Positions 50,301 to 59,669 of a stretch of DNA of 64,000 nucleotides are shown here, one piece after another. Position 1 is the first letter of the stretch. Each line of letters opens with the position of its first letter. The DNA lies in contig NZ_LMRR01000041.1 of NCBI RefSeq assembly GCF_001426085.1, forward strand, positions 214,631 through 278,630. Direction: 5' to 3'. A program made the position numbers and the translations under genes. The DNA comes from Rhodococcus sp. Leaf278. Lineage in GTDB: Bacteria; Actinomycetota; Actinomycetes; Mycobacteriales; Mycobacteriaceae. Below the pieces are notes generated by a model, which worked only from the letters and a program-made list of their open reading frames with translations, was not told where the DNA came from and searched no databases.

Positions 50301-53300
50301 ACCACGGTACCGACGAACATGCCGACGAGGTGGTCGAGAGCGGGGTCGGATCTACCCGCCACCGGCGTCCCGATCGCGATGTCCTGGGTGCCGCTGGCTT
50401 CGGCGAGTACAGCGGCGAGCGCTGCGTGGACGACGACGAACACCGTTGCACCCACGCGATGCGCAAGTGACCGCAGCCGCGTCAGGGTGTCCGCATCGAC
50501 GGAGAACTCGACGGCGGTGTCGGCCACGAGATCAGGAGTCCCGGTCGGCAGGTCGAGGAACTCCGGCACGCCAGCCAGGGTGTGTCGCCAGAATTCGAGC
50601 TGATCCGACGCCACGGCGTCGAGAACACCCCGCTGCCACACCCGGTAATCCGAGTAGTCGACGGCAAGAGAGTCGAATTCCGGTGCAGAGCCCGAGATCC
50701 GGGCCAGCAGCGCGATCTCGACGTCTCGGGCGAGGGGACGAAGCGAAAGACCATCGATCGCGATGTGGTGCGCAACGACAGACAGCACCCGCTCGCCGCC
50801 TCGTTCCACCAAGCCCAGTCGTAGCGGTGCTTCGAGGGTCAGATCGAAACCGTGCAGGGCCGAATCGCTCAGCCCGGCATGAGCGTCGTCCATCGTCGAC
50901 AGCACGATCTGCGGGTCGAGAACAACGGTGACGGGACCGTCCGCGGTCGACGGGTACATCGTGCGCAGCGGCGTATGCCGTTCCAGCACATCCGCTATCG
51001 CGGCCCGGACCACATCGAGATCCAGGTCTGACGGAAGCGGCACCTCGAAGGCGATGTTATACGCGGCCGATGCCGGGTCGTATCGATTCTGCAACCAGAT
51101 TCGCCGCTCGGCCGGGGCCAGGCCGGGGTACGACCGCGCGTCGGGATCATGAATCAGAACCGGAAGCGGGGTGTAGTTCTCGGACAGCAGCGCGATCGCG
51201 GACGCGAGCTGCTCCGCGGTGGGTGACTCGAAGATGGTCCGGACCGGCACCTGGGTACCGAGTGCCGCACTGATGCGGGTTGCGGCACGCGTCGCGAGGA
51301 GAGAATCCCCGCCGAGCACGAAGAAATTGGCGTCGACGGCCGGATTGTCGATGCCCAGCAGGTCGGCGAAGATTCCGAGCACCACCTCTTGCGCCAAGGT
51401 GCGTGCTTCCGCCGAATCCCTGCCGGGCAGCGTCTCCGAATACAAGACGGCGAGATCGACTTTGCCGTTACCGGTCAGCGGAATACCGTCGATCCGGGTT
51501 ATCACGGCCGGCTGCATCGACAACGGCAACCGGTCCAGTAGCCACTGGGCCGCGTCGTGGCCGTCGAGACCCACCACCCATGCGTGAATTCTGTTCTCAC
51601 GCATCGCTACTACTGCCCCACTGACGTCGGGATGCGCCGTCAGGGTGCTCTCGATCTCCCCCAGTTCGATGCGCACGCCGTTGATCTGGACCTGATCGTC
51701 CCGGCGTCCGCGGTAGTCGAGCAGGCCCGAGAGTTGCTGCCGGACGAGGTCACCGGTCCGGTACATCCGGGTGCCGCCGGGTGCCGCCACGAAGCGTACA
51801 GCGGTCGACGCCGGATCTGCGTGGTAGCCGCGAGCCACGCCTGAGCCCGCGAGGTACAGCTCCCCGACGCCCCCGAGCGGCACCGAGTGCAACCGGTCGT
51901 CGAGCACGAGCGCTCCCACATGGGCCAACGGCCGACCGATGGTGACCGGCTCACCGGCTCGAAGCGACTCGGCCAGCGTGGCCACGACCGTCGCCTCACT
52001 GGGCCCGTAGGCGTTGAGCATCGACCGCCCGGCCGACCAGTCGTCGACGACACCGGCACCCAACACGTCACCGCCGACAGCGACGGTCTCGATCCCCGGG
52101 GTCGGCGGCACGGTGGCGAGCACCGCGGGCGTGGACAGGTAGTGCGTGACGCGATGCGCGGTCAGGAAAGCCGACATCTCGTCGCCGCCGAGAAGCTCCG
52201 GCGGTGCGATCACCATGGTTGCCCCGGCCCCGAAAGCCAGCACGAGCTCGAGCACCGCGGCGTCGAAGTTCACCGAGTAGCCATGCAGCACGCGCGAATT
52301 CGATGTCACGCCGTAACGGGGAACGACCTGCTGCGCGAGTGCATACACACCCTGATGCGTCACTACGACAGGCTTGGGTGTTCCCGTGGAACCCGACGTG
52401 TGGATCACGTAAGCGGGGTGCTCGGGCTGCAGCACTGCCACGCGGTCCGCGTCGGACAGGGGTAGGTCGCTGAGGTTCTGAGCCTCGGCCTCGTCGAGCC
52501 ACTGCACCGACTCTTCGACGCCACCGAACCCGATCTCGATGTCCTTCAGCATCTGTTCCCGACGAACCGCGGGGTAGCGCGGGTCGACGGGGACGAACGC
52601 GCCGCCCGCCTTCACCACGGCCCACAGCGCAACGATGTACGCGGCCGAGCGTTCGAGGGACAGAGCGACCAGCGTTTCCGGCTCGACGCCGTGTGCGATG
52701 AGCAGTCGCGCAATCCGGTTCGAGCGAGAATCGAGCTCGGCGTACGTCACCGATTCCAGGCCGTCGATCGCGACGGTCTCACCGGAATCCCAGTCCACCA
52801 CGTCGAGTAGCGTTCCGTCGGAAGTCGAGGCCGGCAGTGCCGGCGTCTCGGCAAGGGCCAGATCGCCGACGACAACGGTCGGATTGGCAACGGCCGCATT
52901 CAGGATGGATAGAACCACCGAGGCGAACTGTTCGACGGTGGATTGCTTGTACAGGTCCAGCGCGTACTCGATCTGGCCCGTCAAGGCCGCCGAATCGTGC
53001 TGACCCTCGAGCACCAGGGTGAGGTCGAATTCCGAGGTGCGGGTGGGGATCTCCAGCACCGAGACGGGCAGGTCCTCGACGGATCGGTGCGGCGCATTGT
53101 CGAATGCCAGCATCACCTGGAACAGCGGATGCCGGTCGAGGGATCGATCGGTGGCCACGGCGTCGACGATGCGCTCGAACGGGACGTCGGAATGCGAGAA
53201 GGCATCGAGGTCTGCGGCACGCACTGCATCGAGCAGGGACGCGAAGCTCCCCGACGGGTCCACCGTTACCGCGAGTGGCAAAGTTCCGACGAACATGCCG

Positions 53301-56300
53301 ACCATCTCGTCGAGTGCTTCGTGACCTCGCCCTGCGGTCGGAGACCCGACCACCACCCGGTTGGATGTTCCGAACCGACTCAGGGCGGCGGCCACGGCGG
53401 CATGGACAACCATGAATGTGGTCGAGTTGGTCGAGCGGGCCAGCTCACGAATACCCGCGTGCAGAGTCGACGAGATCTCGAAGGGAACCGCGTCCGTCAT
53501 CATCGATTGCACTGCCGGCCTGGGGAAGTCCGCCGGTAGCTCCGCCGATGCGATATCGACATCACCGAGAATCGAAGCCCAGAACGAGAGTTGTTCGTCG
53601 GCAACCGAATCCACCATCGACCGGTTCCACACCGCGTACTGGCCGTACTGCGCGCGCAGGCGTGGCCAGGTGGGCGCGTGACCTGCTCCACGAGAAGCGT
53701 GGGCGAACGCGAAGTCGCGTACGAGTGGGTCGACCGACCAGCCGTCCATCGCGATGTGGTGAACCACCACCACCACGACGGTGTAGCCGGATTCTCGCAC
53801 GCTCAGAAGTGTTGCGCGGATGGGAACTTCGGCCGACACATCGAACCCCTCGGCCGCGACCGCAGCTACGGCAGCGTCCAGATCACGCTCGGACACCGTG
53901 CGCTCAGGGACCTCGACCAGGACGGTATCGGTGGGCCGCACCACCTGCCGCGGACCGTCGTCGTCGGCCGGGTAGTACGTACGTAGGGCTTCGTGGCGCT
54001 CGATGACGTCGCTCAGAGCCGTCAGAACCATCGGTGCATCGTCGCCGGCTCGCACTCGCACTGCTACCGGCATGTTGTACGCAGGCGATGCGGGATCGAA
54101 CTGGTTGAGGAACCACAGCCGCTGCTGCGCGTACGACAGCGGGATACGTTCGGGCACAACGGTATCGAGCAGCTCGAGTGATATCTCGGAAGCAGCGGAC
54201 GAGTCGATGGCCGCCGCGACTGCGCGGACCGTGGGGTCGGCGAACAGTACGGTCAGCGAAATCGAGGAACCGAGGCGTGCAAGGACTCGCGTGGCGCTGA
54301 GCGAATCACCGCCGAGCTCGAAGAACGAGTGCTCACGCCCCACCTTCTCGACACCGAGGACGTCGGCGAAGGCAGTCGCTACGGCATGTTCCGTATCGGT
54401 CTGCGGCGCAACGTATTCGGTCGTGACGAGTGCGACGGGGGCCGGCAGTGCACGACGGTCGACCTTGCCGCTCGCCGTGATGGGCAGTGCATCCAGCACG
54501 ACGACGGTGCTGGGAACCATCCAGGCGGGCAGCCGACTGCGGAGATGACTGTCCAGGTCCGCCGAACCTCCGGTGACGTAGAGGACGAGTCGATTGTCGC
54601 GCACAACAGCCGCAGCGGCGGTCACTCCCGTGCACGTCGTTGCCGCGGACTCCACTTCGCCGAGTTCGAGACGACGACCGTGCAGTTGGATCTGCTGATC
54701 ACTGCGGCCCAGGTACTCCATCGTGGAACCGTCGAACGAACGGCGGACGATGTCTCCCGTGCGGTACAACCGAGCTCCGGGCACCCCCGGGTCTGCAACG
54801 AACCTCGTCGATGTCACGCCCGGCTGCCCGCTGTATCCGCGGGCGAGTCCGTCGCCGCCGAGATAGAGCTCGCCGACGCCTCCGCCCGGAGTGGGCCGCA
54901 GGTGCGCGTCGAGCACCAGCCCGCGGACACCCGGCAGCGGTGCGCCGATGGTCACCCGTTCGGCCGCGCGCATCGCGTCGGACAGCGTCGCCAACACTGT
55001 CGCCTCGGTCGGACCGTAGGCGTTGTGCATCGCCGCATCGGCAGCAACGAACCTGTCGCGCAACGCAGGAGGGCACTCCTCGCCGCCGACGTCGAAGACC
55101 TCGACGGAGCCGAGGTCGTGAGGGTCGAGAGTGGCCAGCACCGTCGGCGAGGTGATCAGATGCGTGATCTTCTCGCGGTCCAGTACGTGGGCCAGGGCGG
55201 GACCGGCATACACGTCGGCCGGGGCGATCACCAGGGTGGCACCCGCAGCGAACGCGGCGAGGATCTCCTGGATGGACGCGTCGAAGACCGGCGAGGCCGC
55301 GTGCAGCACGCGAGAATCGGGGGCGACGGCATACTTTTCGACGACGTTGGCAGCGAGTTGCGCGAGTCCGCGGTGAGTGACGCTGACGGCCTTGGGTTTA
55401 CCGGTCGATCCCGAGGTATGGATGACGTAGGCCTCGTTGTCGACGTGCACGGCCGGCGCAACGAAGACACGCGGGTCGGCGTCGAGCAGATCTTCTATGT
55501 CGAACCACTGAGTCGAATCCGGAAGTTGTTCCAGCGCAGCCCCGGTGGCGATCCCGAATTCGACGTCCGCGTCGGCGATCACGGCAGCCAGTCGCTCGGC
55601 GGGCTCGGTGGGGTCGAGGGGAACGAACGATGCGCCCGAGAGCGAGACTGCCCACGACGCCAGCACCGATTCGTAGGAGCGTTCGATGGCGACGGCGATA
55701 CGCTGCTCCGGACCTGCACCCAGAGAAACAAGTTGCGCAGCAATATGTTCTGCGACCCTGGTGAAGTCGTCGCTGGATTGGTCGACCCCGGTGGCACGGA
55801 CAACAGCGCCGGCCGTCAGCAGCGAGGGCAGCAGCGCAGGGGTTGCGGTCGCCGTTGCAGATACGCCGAGTAGCGCTGCCCTCTCGTCGACACCGAGCAC
55901 CTCGAGCTCGGACACGGCGAGGCCCTCGGGGGCATGAACCACCTCACCGACGAGCGCGAGGAAGCGTCGATGGTGGGCTGCGAGCTCATCGGTGCTGTAG
56001 AGCGCCGGGTTCCCGAGGAAGTCGACGCGAGTACTGGTGCCAGCGACCCCGGGGTAGACGTTGACCATCATGTCGTCGATCGGTCCGCTGGAGAGCACGC
56101 GGTATTCGCCGATCACGTCGCCGAGCCGAATTGTGCTGTTGTACATCATGATGTTGACCGTGGGACCGAACACTCCGCGTCCCGCGGCGGCACTACCGGT
56201 GCCGTCGCCGGTGGCCCGCTGCATGTCCTCGACGCGGAACCGCTGATGACGTAGTGCGCCGGTGAGTTCCACCTGAATCCGGCGAAGGAGTTCTTCGACG

Positions 56301-57238
56301 GTGACTCCCGGTTCGACACCGATGCGCAACGGCACGACGTTGGACATCATGCCGGACGATTCGCGCAGTTTGGTGGTCGCTCGGCCCGACACTGGCAAGC
56401 TGAGCATAACGTCTTCGGTGTCGGTCATGCGCGCGAGGTAGAGCGCGAACGTGGCGAGCACGACGGGAACGTCGGAGGAGTTGTACCGATGTGCCACTGC
56501 TGCAACGGCTTCGGTGAGTTCCTCGTCCAGCACAGCACCGACACTCACCGTCACTCCGCTGGGAGCGGCAGGTGCACTGGGGCTACCGGCCAGCCTGGGG
56601 GCCTCGAGGTGGCCGTCGAGTCGACCGAGCCAGTACTGGCGGTCGGTCTCGTAGCGGGAGGAGCTGGGGTAGGCGGCCTCGTAGTCGTAGATTTCCCGCA
56701 CTCCGATAGCGCGGGTCTTCGGGATCTCGGTGCCCTCGATCAAGGCGGTGTACACCGCAGCGGTGCGCTCCTGCACCGAGATTGCGCCGAGTCCGTCCAT
56801 CACGATGTGGTGCGCGCGGCTGTACCAGTAGTAGTGACTCGGGCCCACCTGGATGATCTCGGAGGCGATGAGTTGATCGCGCACCAGATCCACCGGCTGC
56901 CGGTACTGCTCGTCCATGTACCGCTGGGCGTCCTCGATGGGATGGTCGCGGTCGGTGAAGTCGCGGTAGATCATGGCGTACGGCACCCGGAGGTCCGACC
57001 ATTGGTACGGATGGCCGTCCTCCACGCCGATCCGTACTGCAGGCGATTCGAGCCGTCTGCAGGCGATGTCGGTCGCACGAATCAGCAGGGCCGGATCGAT
57101 GTCGCCGCGGATCTCGACGTACTGCGCGATCGTGAACGGCACATCCGGTGCCAGCTGCTGAGCGAGGTAGATATTCATCTGAGCAGCCGACAGCGGGAAG
57201 CGGCCATCCTCGAACCGCTCACCCGACTCTGGCGACAC
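47381..57238 (-). CDS. Trimodular non-ribosomal peptide synthetase, C-A-T-C-A-T-C-A-T-TE
   Basis: A 3285-aa NRPS. The order read from motifs is C1 (about 15-445, HHIVMDG), A1 (480-930, HTSGSTGKPK), T1 (Ser about 973, LGGDSLSA), C2 (about 1020-1450, HHIAMDGWS), A2 (1490-1930, HTSGSTGTPK), T2 (about 1976), C3 (about 2020-2450, HHIAIDG), A3 (2490-2930, YTSGSTGVPK), T3 (Ser about 2995, LGGHSLSA) and TE (Ser3125, GWSLGG). No epimerase is present. The product is a tripeptide, probably started by an acyl group because C1 precedes the first A domain. No MbtH protein is visible nearby. GTG 57238 follows GAGGTCGGGGA. Confidence 0.92.
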   Translation of the reverse strand: MSPESGERFEDGRFPLSAAQMNIYLAQQLAPDVPFTIAQYVEIRGDIDPALLIRATDIACRRLESPAVRIGVEDGHPYQWSDLRVPYAMIYRDFTDRDHPIEDAQRYMDEQYRQPVDLVRDQLIASEIIQVGPSHYYWYSRAHHIVMDGLGAISVQERTAAVYTALIEGTEIPKTRAIGVREIYDYEAAYPSSSRYETDRQYWLGRLDGHLEAPRLAGSPSAPAAPSGVTVSVGAVLDEELTEAVAAVAHRYNSSDVPVVLATFALYLARMTDTEDVMLSLPVSGRATTKLRESSGMMSNVVPLRIGVEPGVTVEELLRRIQVELTGALRHQRFRVEDMQRATGDGTGSAAAGRGVFGPTVNIMMYNSTIRLGDVIGEYRVLSSGPIDDMMVNVYPGVAGTSTRVDFLGNPALYSTDELAAHHRRFLALVGEVVHAPEGLAVSELEVLGVDERAALLGVSATATATPALLPSLLTAGAVVRATGVDQSSDDFTRVAEHIAAQLVSLGAGPEQRIAVAIERSYESVLASWAVSLSGASFVPLDPTEPAERLAAVIADADVEFGIATGAALEQLPDSTQWFDIEDLLDADPRVFVAPAVHVDNEAYVIHTSGSTGKPKAVSVTHRGLAQLAANVVEKYAVAPDSRVLHAASPVFDASIQEILAAFAAGATLVIAPADVYAGPALAHVLDREKITHLITSPTVLATLDPHDLGSVEVFDVGGEECPPALRDRFVAADAAMHNAYGPTEATVLATLSDAMRAAERVTIGAPLPGVRGLVLDAHLRPTPGGGVGELYLGGDGLARGYSGQPGVTSTRFVADPGVPGARLYRTGDIVRRSFDGSTMEYLGRSDQQIQLHGRRLELGEVESAATTCTGVTAAAAVVRDNRLVLYVTGGSADLDSHLRSRLPAWMVPSTVVVLDALPITASGKVDRRALPAPVALVTTEYVAPQTDTEHAVATAFADVLGVEKVGREHSFFELGGDSLSATRVLARLGSSISLTVLFADPTVRAVAAAIDSSAASEISLELLDTVVPERIPLSYAQQRLWFLNQFDPASPAYNMPVAVRVRAGDDAPMVLTALSDVIERHEALRTYYPADDDGPRQVVRPTDTVLVEVPERTVSERDLDAAVAAVAAEGFDVSAEVPIRATLLSVRESGYTVVVVVVHHIAMDGWSVDPLVRDFAFAHASRGAGHAPTWPRLRAQYGQYAVWNRSMVDSVADEQLSFWASILGDVDIASAELPADFPRPAVQSMMTDAVPFEISSTLHAGIRELARSTNSTTFMVVHAAVAAALSRFGTSNRVVVGSPTAGRGHEALDEMVGMFVGTLPLAVTVDPSGSFASLLDAVRAADLDAFSHSDVPFERIVDAVATDRSLDRHPLFQVMLAFDNAPHRSVEDLPVSVLEIPTRTSEFDLTLVLEGQHDSAALTGQIEYALDLYKQSTVEQFASVVLSILNAAVANPTVVVGDLALAETPALPASTSDGTLLDVVDWDSGETVAIDGLESVTYAELDSRSNRIARLLIAHGVEPETLVALSLERSAAYIVALWAVVKAGGAFVPVDPRYPAVRREQMLKDIEIGFGGVEESVQWLDEAEAQNLSDLPLSDADRVAVLQPEHPAYVIHTSGSTGTPKPVVVTHQGVYALAQQVVPRYGVTSNSRVLHGYSVNFDAAVLELVLAFGAGATMVIAPPELLGGDEMSAFLTAHRVTHYLSTPAVLATVPPTPGIETVAVGGDVLGAGVVDDWSAGRSMLNAYGPSEATVVATLAESLRAGEPVTIGRPLAHVGALVLDDRLHSVPLGGVGELYLAGSGVARGYHADPASTAVRFVAAPGGTRMYRTGDLVRQQLSGLLDYRGRRDDQVQINGVRIELGEIESTLTAHPDVSGAVVAMRENRIHAWVVGLDGHDAAQWLLDRLPLSMQPAVITRIDGIPLTGNGKVDLAVLYSETLPGRDSAEARTLAQEVVLGIFADLLGIDNPAVDANFFVLGGDSLLATRAATRISAALGTQVPVRTIFESPTAEQLASAIALLSENYTPLPVLIHDPDARSYPGLAPAERRIWLQNRYDPASAAYNIAFEVPLPSDLDLDVVRAAIADVLERHTPLRTMYPSTADGPVTVVLDPQIVLSTMDDAHAGLSDSALHGFDLTLEAPLRLGLVERGGERVLSVVAHHIAIDGLSLRPLARDVEIALLARISGSAPEFDSLAVDYSDYRVWQRGVLDAVASDQLEFWRHTLAGVPEFLDLPTGTPDLVADTAVEFSVDADTLTRLRSLAHRVGATVFVVVHAALAAVLAEASGTQDIAIGTPVAGRSDPALDHLVGMFVGTVVLRTEVDPASTFEEFVTAVRDRDLDAFANSDVPFEWVVDAAAPTRAVDTHPLFQVLLAFGDTATPAIELESTSITPRRVDITATQFDLEVLVDESEAGLIGHLGYSPARFSRSVILGLAERLAEVLTMVGLQPETRLGSADFGHAPSAVASQHGSATECTLAAVFEQAVTRWPDNTAVIDGSRSLTYREVDRQSNALADSLIRAGARPGTLVAIAYPRSVEYLVAIWAVAKTGAGFLSIDPSQPVARVQEILDRAAPVTGISAPDFHSVGSDWVSVTGDELDRVDVSAVQLDSVAYVVYTSGSTGVPKGVRVTHRGIANLVQSQRDLFGVEPGSRVLQFASPSFDASIFETLMAVGAGASVVIVPAEVHGGRELEALIEQHQVTHACLTPTVLQVTDADAVPSLRVVVMAGEAANSLLLQRWSRHRSVFNAYGPTEGTVMSTCTTDQRERGQSVAPVTIGGPTRGFDTVVLDARLRPVGNNVVGELYLGGAGLAEGYVGQSGTTASSFVANPFGSGRLYRTGDLVRWVVRGNVVQGSNRELEYLGRVDSQVKVRGHRVELSEVEAALLRHRDVLQASVIGHGDSLAAYVVGGVEPREARDFLARTLPAYLVPSTVTVVDALPMTLSGKVDVSALPEPSVMSTERRAPVSANEVLVHAVFSEVLQVAGEDIGVDDNFFDLGGHSLSAVQVMDALGDRLDRRLPISLLLVHPTISALATQLDTGVDGVDRVFDVVLPLRTEGVGAPLFCVHPAIGIAWSYFSLLGETDRPLYGLQVPGINDGEASPASIEEFAERYVREIRRVQAHGPYHLVGWSLGGVIAHAVATHLQSEGEDVALLALVDARLAAPEGATEFGIEDLARQLGVDGDSFETVVDRLRENRSELAFLTVDHLQRMYRPVVMAPTWVASYTPTVFAGPVHYFAARGSHGAEHWTDLVDGRISVHRVDAEHEDMLGEQGARALGRVIGTDAVGKGVA

Positions 57239-57434
57239 TCCCCGACCTCCTCAACGCACTCGGCTTCGATTCGGCCGGCGCGCCGCTCATCGACGTCGAT
57301 CTTTCATCGCCCATTACAAACTAGTCGACCGGGTGTGAATGCTCTACCTGGATCGAACGACAGGTACGCCAGATCGGCCACTCCCCTTTAGGCTGTGCAC
57401 TCGAATACATTCCTCGACCGAGAGGCCACCGACG

Positions 57435-59210
57435 ATGGCAACCACTTCCACCGATTCCCGCGGTCGGAAATCGGGTAGAAAGCGGCCGATTCTCATCACG
57501 GTGGGGGTATTTCTGGTCATTGTCATTGCTTTTGTGGTGTGGCTTGGTTACGAGTCCTATTCCGCGCAGTCGAGTTTGACCGCCACTCGCGACTCGGCCA
57601 CTCAGGCCAAGGACGCGTTGCTCGACGGCGATTCGGCCGGAGCCGAGGCAGCAGCGGCGCGCGCCTCCGAATCTGCGGACGATGCGGTCTCGGCGACGAC
57701 GTCCATCCCGTTTTCCATCGCGAAGGCCGTTCCTTATCTCGGTAGTCCCCTGAAATCGGTGGCGCAGATCAGCGATGTGGTGCAGGGACTGGCTGTGGAC
57801 GTGCTTGCCCCCGCGTCGGCCGCGGGTGCCAGCCTGAATCCGAGCAGTCTCGTCGAGGGCGGTGGCAAGGTGGACACCGCGGCCCTGCGCGATGCGCAAC
57901 CGGTACTGCAGCAGACCTCGGCAGCGGCCGACGAGCTGAGCGAGCAGGCCCAGCAGGTGGACGAGCCCGCCTTCCTCGGCGTGGTGGACGAGGCCCGCAC
58001 GTCGTTGATCGATCAGACGCACGAACTCGCAAATTTGCTCACCAACACCCGTATCGCCAGTGAACTGCTGCCGTCGATGCTCGGCGACAACGGCCCGCGC
58101 AGTTACTTTCTCGCGTTCCAGACCAACGCGGAGGCTCGGGGCACCGGTGGGTTGCTCGGTGGCTACGGCATCATTCGGGCAGAGAACGGCACTGCCCGCG
58201 TCGATACTCTCGGTGCAAACAACGAACTCGAATTCGCAGAACAGCCCATCGATCTGGGGCCCGAATACAACGCTCTGTGGGCTCCGCGGAACACCACCAC
58301 CGACTTCCGCAACTCGAATGCGAGCCCGCACTTTCCGTACGCCGGCCAGATCTGGTCGTCCATGTGGACAGAGCAGACCGGTGAGGTGCTCAACGGCGCC
58401 ATTGCTACCGATCCGATTGCGTTGAGCTACATCCTCGGTGCCACCGGCCCGGTCGCGTTGGCCGACGGCGAGCAGATCACGGCCGACAACGTCGTCGAGA
58501 TCACGCTCAGCACGGCGTATGCCAGATTCGGCGACGACCAGTTGGCCCGTAAGGCGTATCTGCAGGAGATTGCCGCGGCCGTGGTGCAAAAGATGACCAC
58601 GGGCGCGGCACCCACCAGGCCTCTGCTCGACGCGGTGGGCCGCGCCGGCAGTGAGGGTCGCATCTCGATATGGAGCGCCGACCCGGCCGAGCAGGCAATT
58701 CTGGCCGGCACCAAAGTAGGTCACGTGTTGCCGGACAGTCCGGCCCCGTACGCCAACGTGGTGGTCAACAACGCCGGCGGCAACAAGCTCGATTACTACC
58801 TCACCCGCGACATCACGTACTCGGCTGAATCCTGCACAGCCGGTACCCGCAAGTCGACGGTGACGGCCACGCTCACCAACAACGTGGATCCGAACGGCCT
58901 GACGCCCTACGTGGCAAGCACATTCCAGCCGACGGCGGAGTACGGCACCAATGAGTCGATCGTGTACCTGTACGGCACTCAGGGCGCGAAGATCACGTCC
59001 ATGAAGGTCAACGGCATCACGGGATTCTCCATTCAGGCCGGCACCGAATTGGGCCGGCCGGTGCAGGCTGCGTACCTCACCATTCCGCCGGGCAAGTCGC
59101 AGACGGTGACGTGGGAACTCGAGGAGCCTTCGGCTCCGGGTGAGGCGACAGTGCCCGTGCAGCCCTTGGTGGATGAGCCGACGGTGAGCATCGACGTTCC
59201 GCAGTGCTGA
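57435..59210 (+). CDS. DUF4012 membrane-anchored protein
   Basis: A 591-aa protein with one N-terminal helix (RPILITVGVFLVIVIAFVVWLG) and a large extracytoplasmic part. It has an Ala-rich helical stretch (about 50-130) and then a DUF4012 region with RSYFLAFQTNAEARGTGGLLGGYGII, the family hallmark. The C-terminus is beta-rich. Members lie in polysaccharide loci of actinobacteria and may process or attach glycans, but no enzyme activity is established. It is divergent from the NRPS by 196 bp. ATG 57435 is chosen over 57339. Confidence 0.82.
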   Translation: MATTSTDSRGRKSGRKRPILITVGVFLVIVIAFVVWLGYESYSAQSSLTATRDSATQAKDALLDGDSAGAEAAAARASESADDAVSATTSIPFSIAKAVPYLGSPLKSVAQISDVVQGLAVDVLAPASAAGASLNPSSLVEGGGKVDTAALRDAQPVLQQTSAAADELSEQAQQVDEPAFLGVVDEARTSLIDQTHELANLLTNTRIASELLPSMLGDNGPRSYFLAFQTNAEARGTGGLLGGYGIIRAENGTARVDTLGANNELEFAEQPIDLGPEYNALWAPRNTTTDFRNSNASPHFPYAGQIWSSMWTEQTGEVLNGAIATDPIALSYILGATGPVALADGEQITADNVVEITLSTAYARFGDDQLARKAYLQEIAAAVVQKMTTGAAPTRPLLDAVGRAGSEGRISIWSADPAEQAILAGTKVGHVLPDSPAPYANVVVNNAGGNKLDYYLTRDITYSAESCTAGTRKSTVTATLTNNVDPNGLTPYVASTFQPTAEYGTNESIVYLYGTQGAKITSMKVNGITGFSIQAGTELGRPVQAAYLTIPPGKSQTVTWELEEPSAPGEATVPVQPLVDEPTVSIDVPQC

Positions 59211-59226
59211 TCGCACCGTAACTCGC

Positions 59227-59271
59227 CCACCACTCTCGCCGGTCCGAATACCGGACCGGCGAGAGTGGTGG
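59227..59271 (+). terminator. Strong hairpin terminator
   Basis: CCACCACTCTCGCCGGTCCG and its exact complement form a 20-bp perfect stem with a 5-nt AATAC loop, 16 bases after the DUF4012 stop. No T-run follows, which is common for actinobacterial terminators. Confidence 0.75.
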
Positions 59272-59407
59272 TCGGAGTAATTCAATCGAATGAACTTTCC
59301 AGTGACCTCAGGTCTGGTGACGGTCGAAGAAAGCGCACGCATATCTCGCGTTATGCGCCCCGATTCAGACCGGCCGTTACTGCATAAATTAGTCGTCATT
59401 CAGACAG

Positions 59408-59668
59408 ATGACCCAATTTCGTTCGAGTAGCAAGCCAACCGTCCGGTCCGGCACAATGCTCGGCATGCGTCCGCTGGCAATACTCTCCGGGGCGGTTGCC
59501 ATCGTCGCCGTCGTACTCGCGACCATCGCCAGCCGTGCATTCGGCGACGTCGAGACAGCCACCTCCGTTCTGACTTTCGCGTTCGCGGCGGCTGTGATCT
59601 GTGGCGGCTGCATCTATGCCGACAAGAGGCAACCGCACTTGAGCTACACCGACGATCGGGATCACTGA
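59408..59668 (+). CDS. Small membrane protein
   Basis: An 86-aa protein. Two hydrophobic helices (MRPLAILSGAVAIVAVVLATI; SVLTFAFAAAVICGGCIYA) are followed by a polar end. ATG 59408 is used, but 59456 or 59465 are equally possible because no clear ribosome-binding site exists. Its TGA is one base before the next ATG. Probably co-translated with the O-antigen-ligase-like gene. Confidence 0.55.
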   Translation: MTQFRSSSKPTVRSGTMLGMRPLAILSGAVAIVAVVLATIASRAFGDVETATSVLTFAFAAAVICGGCIYADKRQPHLSYTDDRDH

Positions 59669-59669
59669 C

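Noticed and set aside
47462..55873. Several 200-500-codon plus-strand frames within the NRPS region
   Set aside because: All are antisense to an NRPS with complete ordered motifs; their compositions are typical of shadow frames.
59227..59271. The perfect 20-bp-stem hairpin as a possible phage or integrase attachment site
   Set aside because: It lies directly after a stop codon with no tRNA, integrase or repeated flank, so a terminator is the simpler explanation.
57321..59399. A long open reading frame of about 690 codons on the minus strand opposite the DUF4012 gene
   Set aside because: It is an antisense shadow caused by high GC codon bias. Its protein is Arg/Gly/His-rich with no domain, whereas the plus strand has clear DUF4012 motifs, a membrane helix and a terminator.
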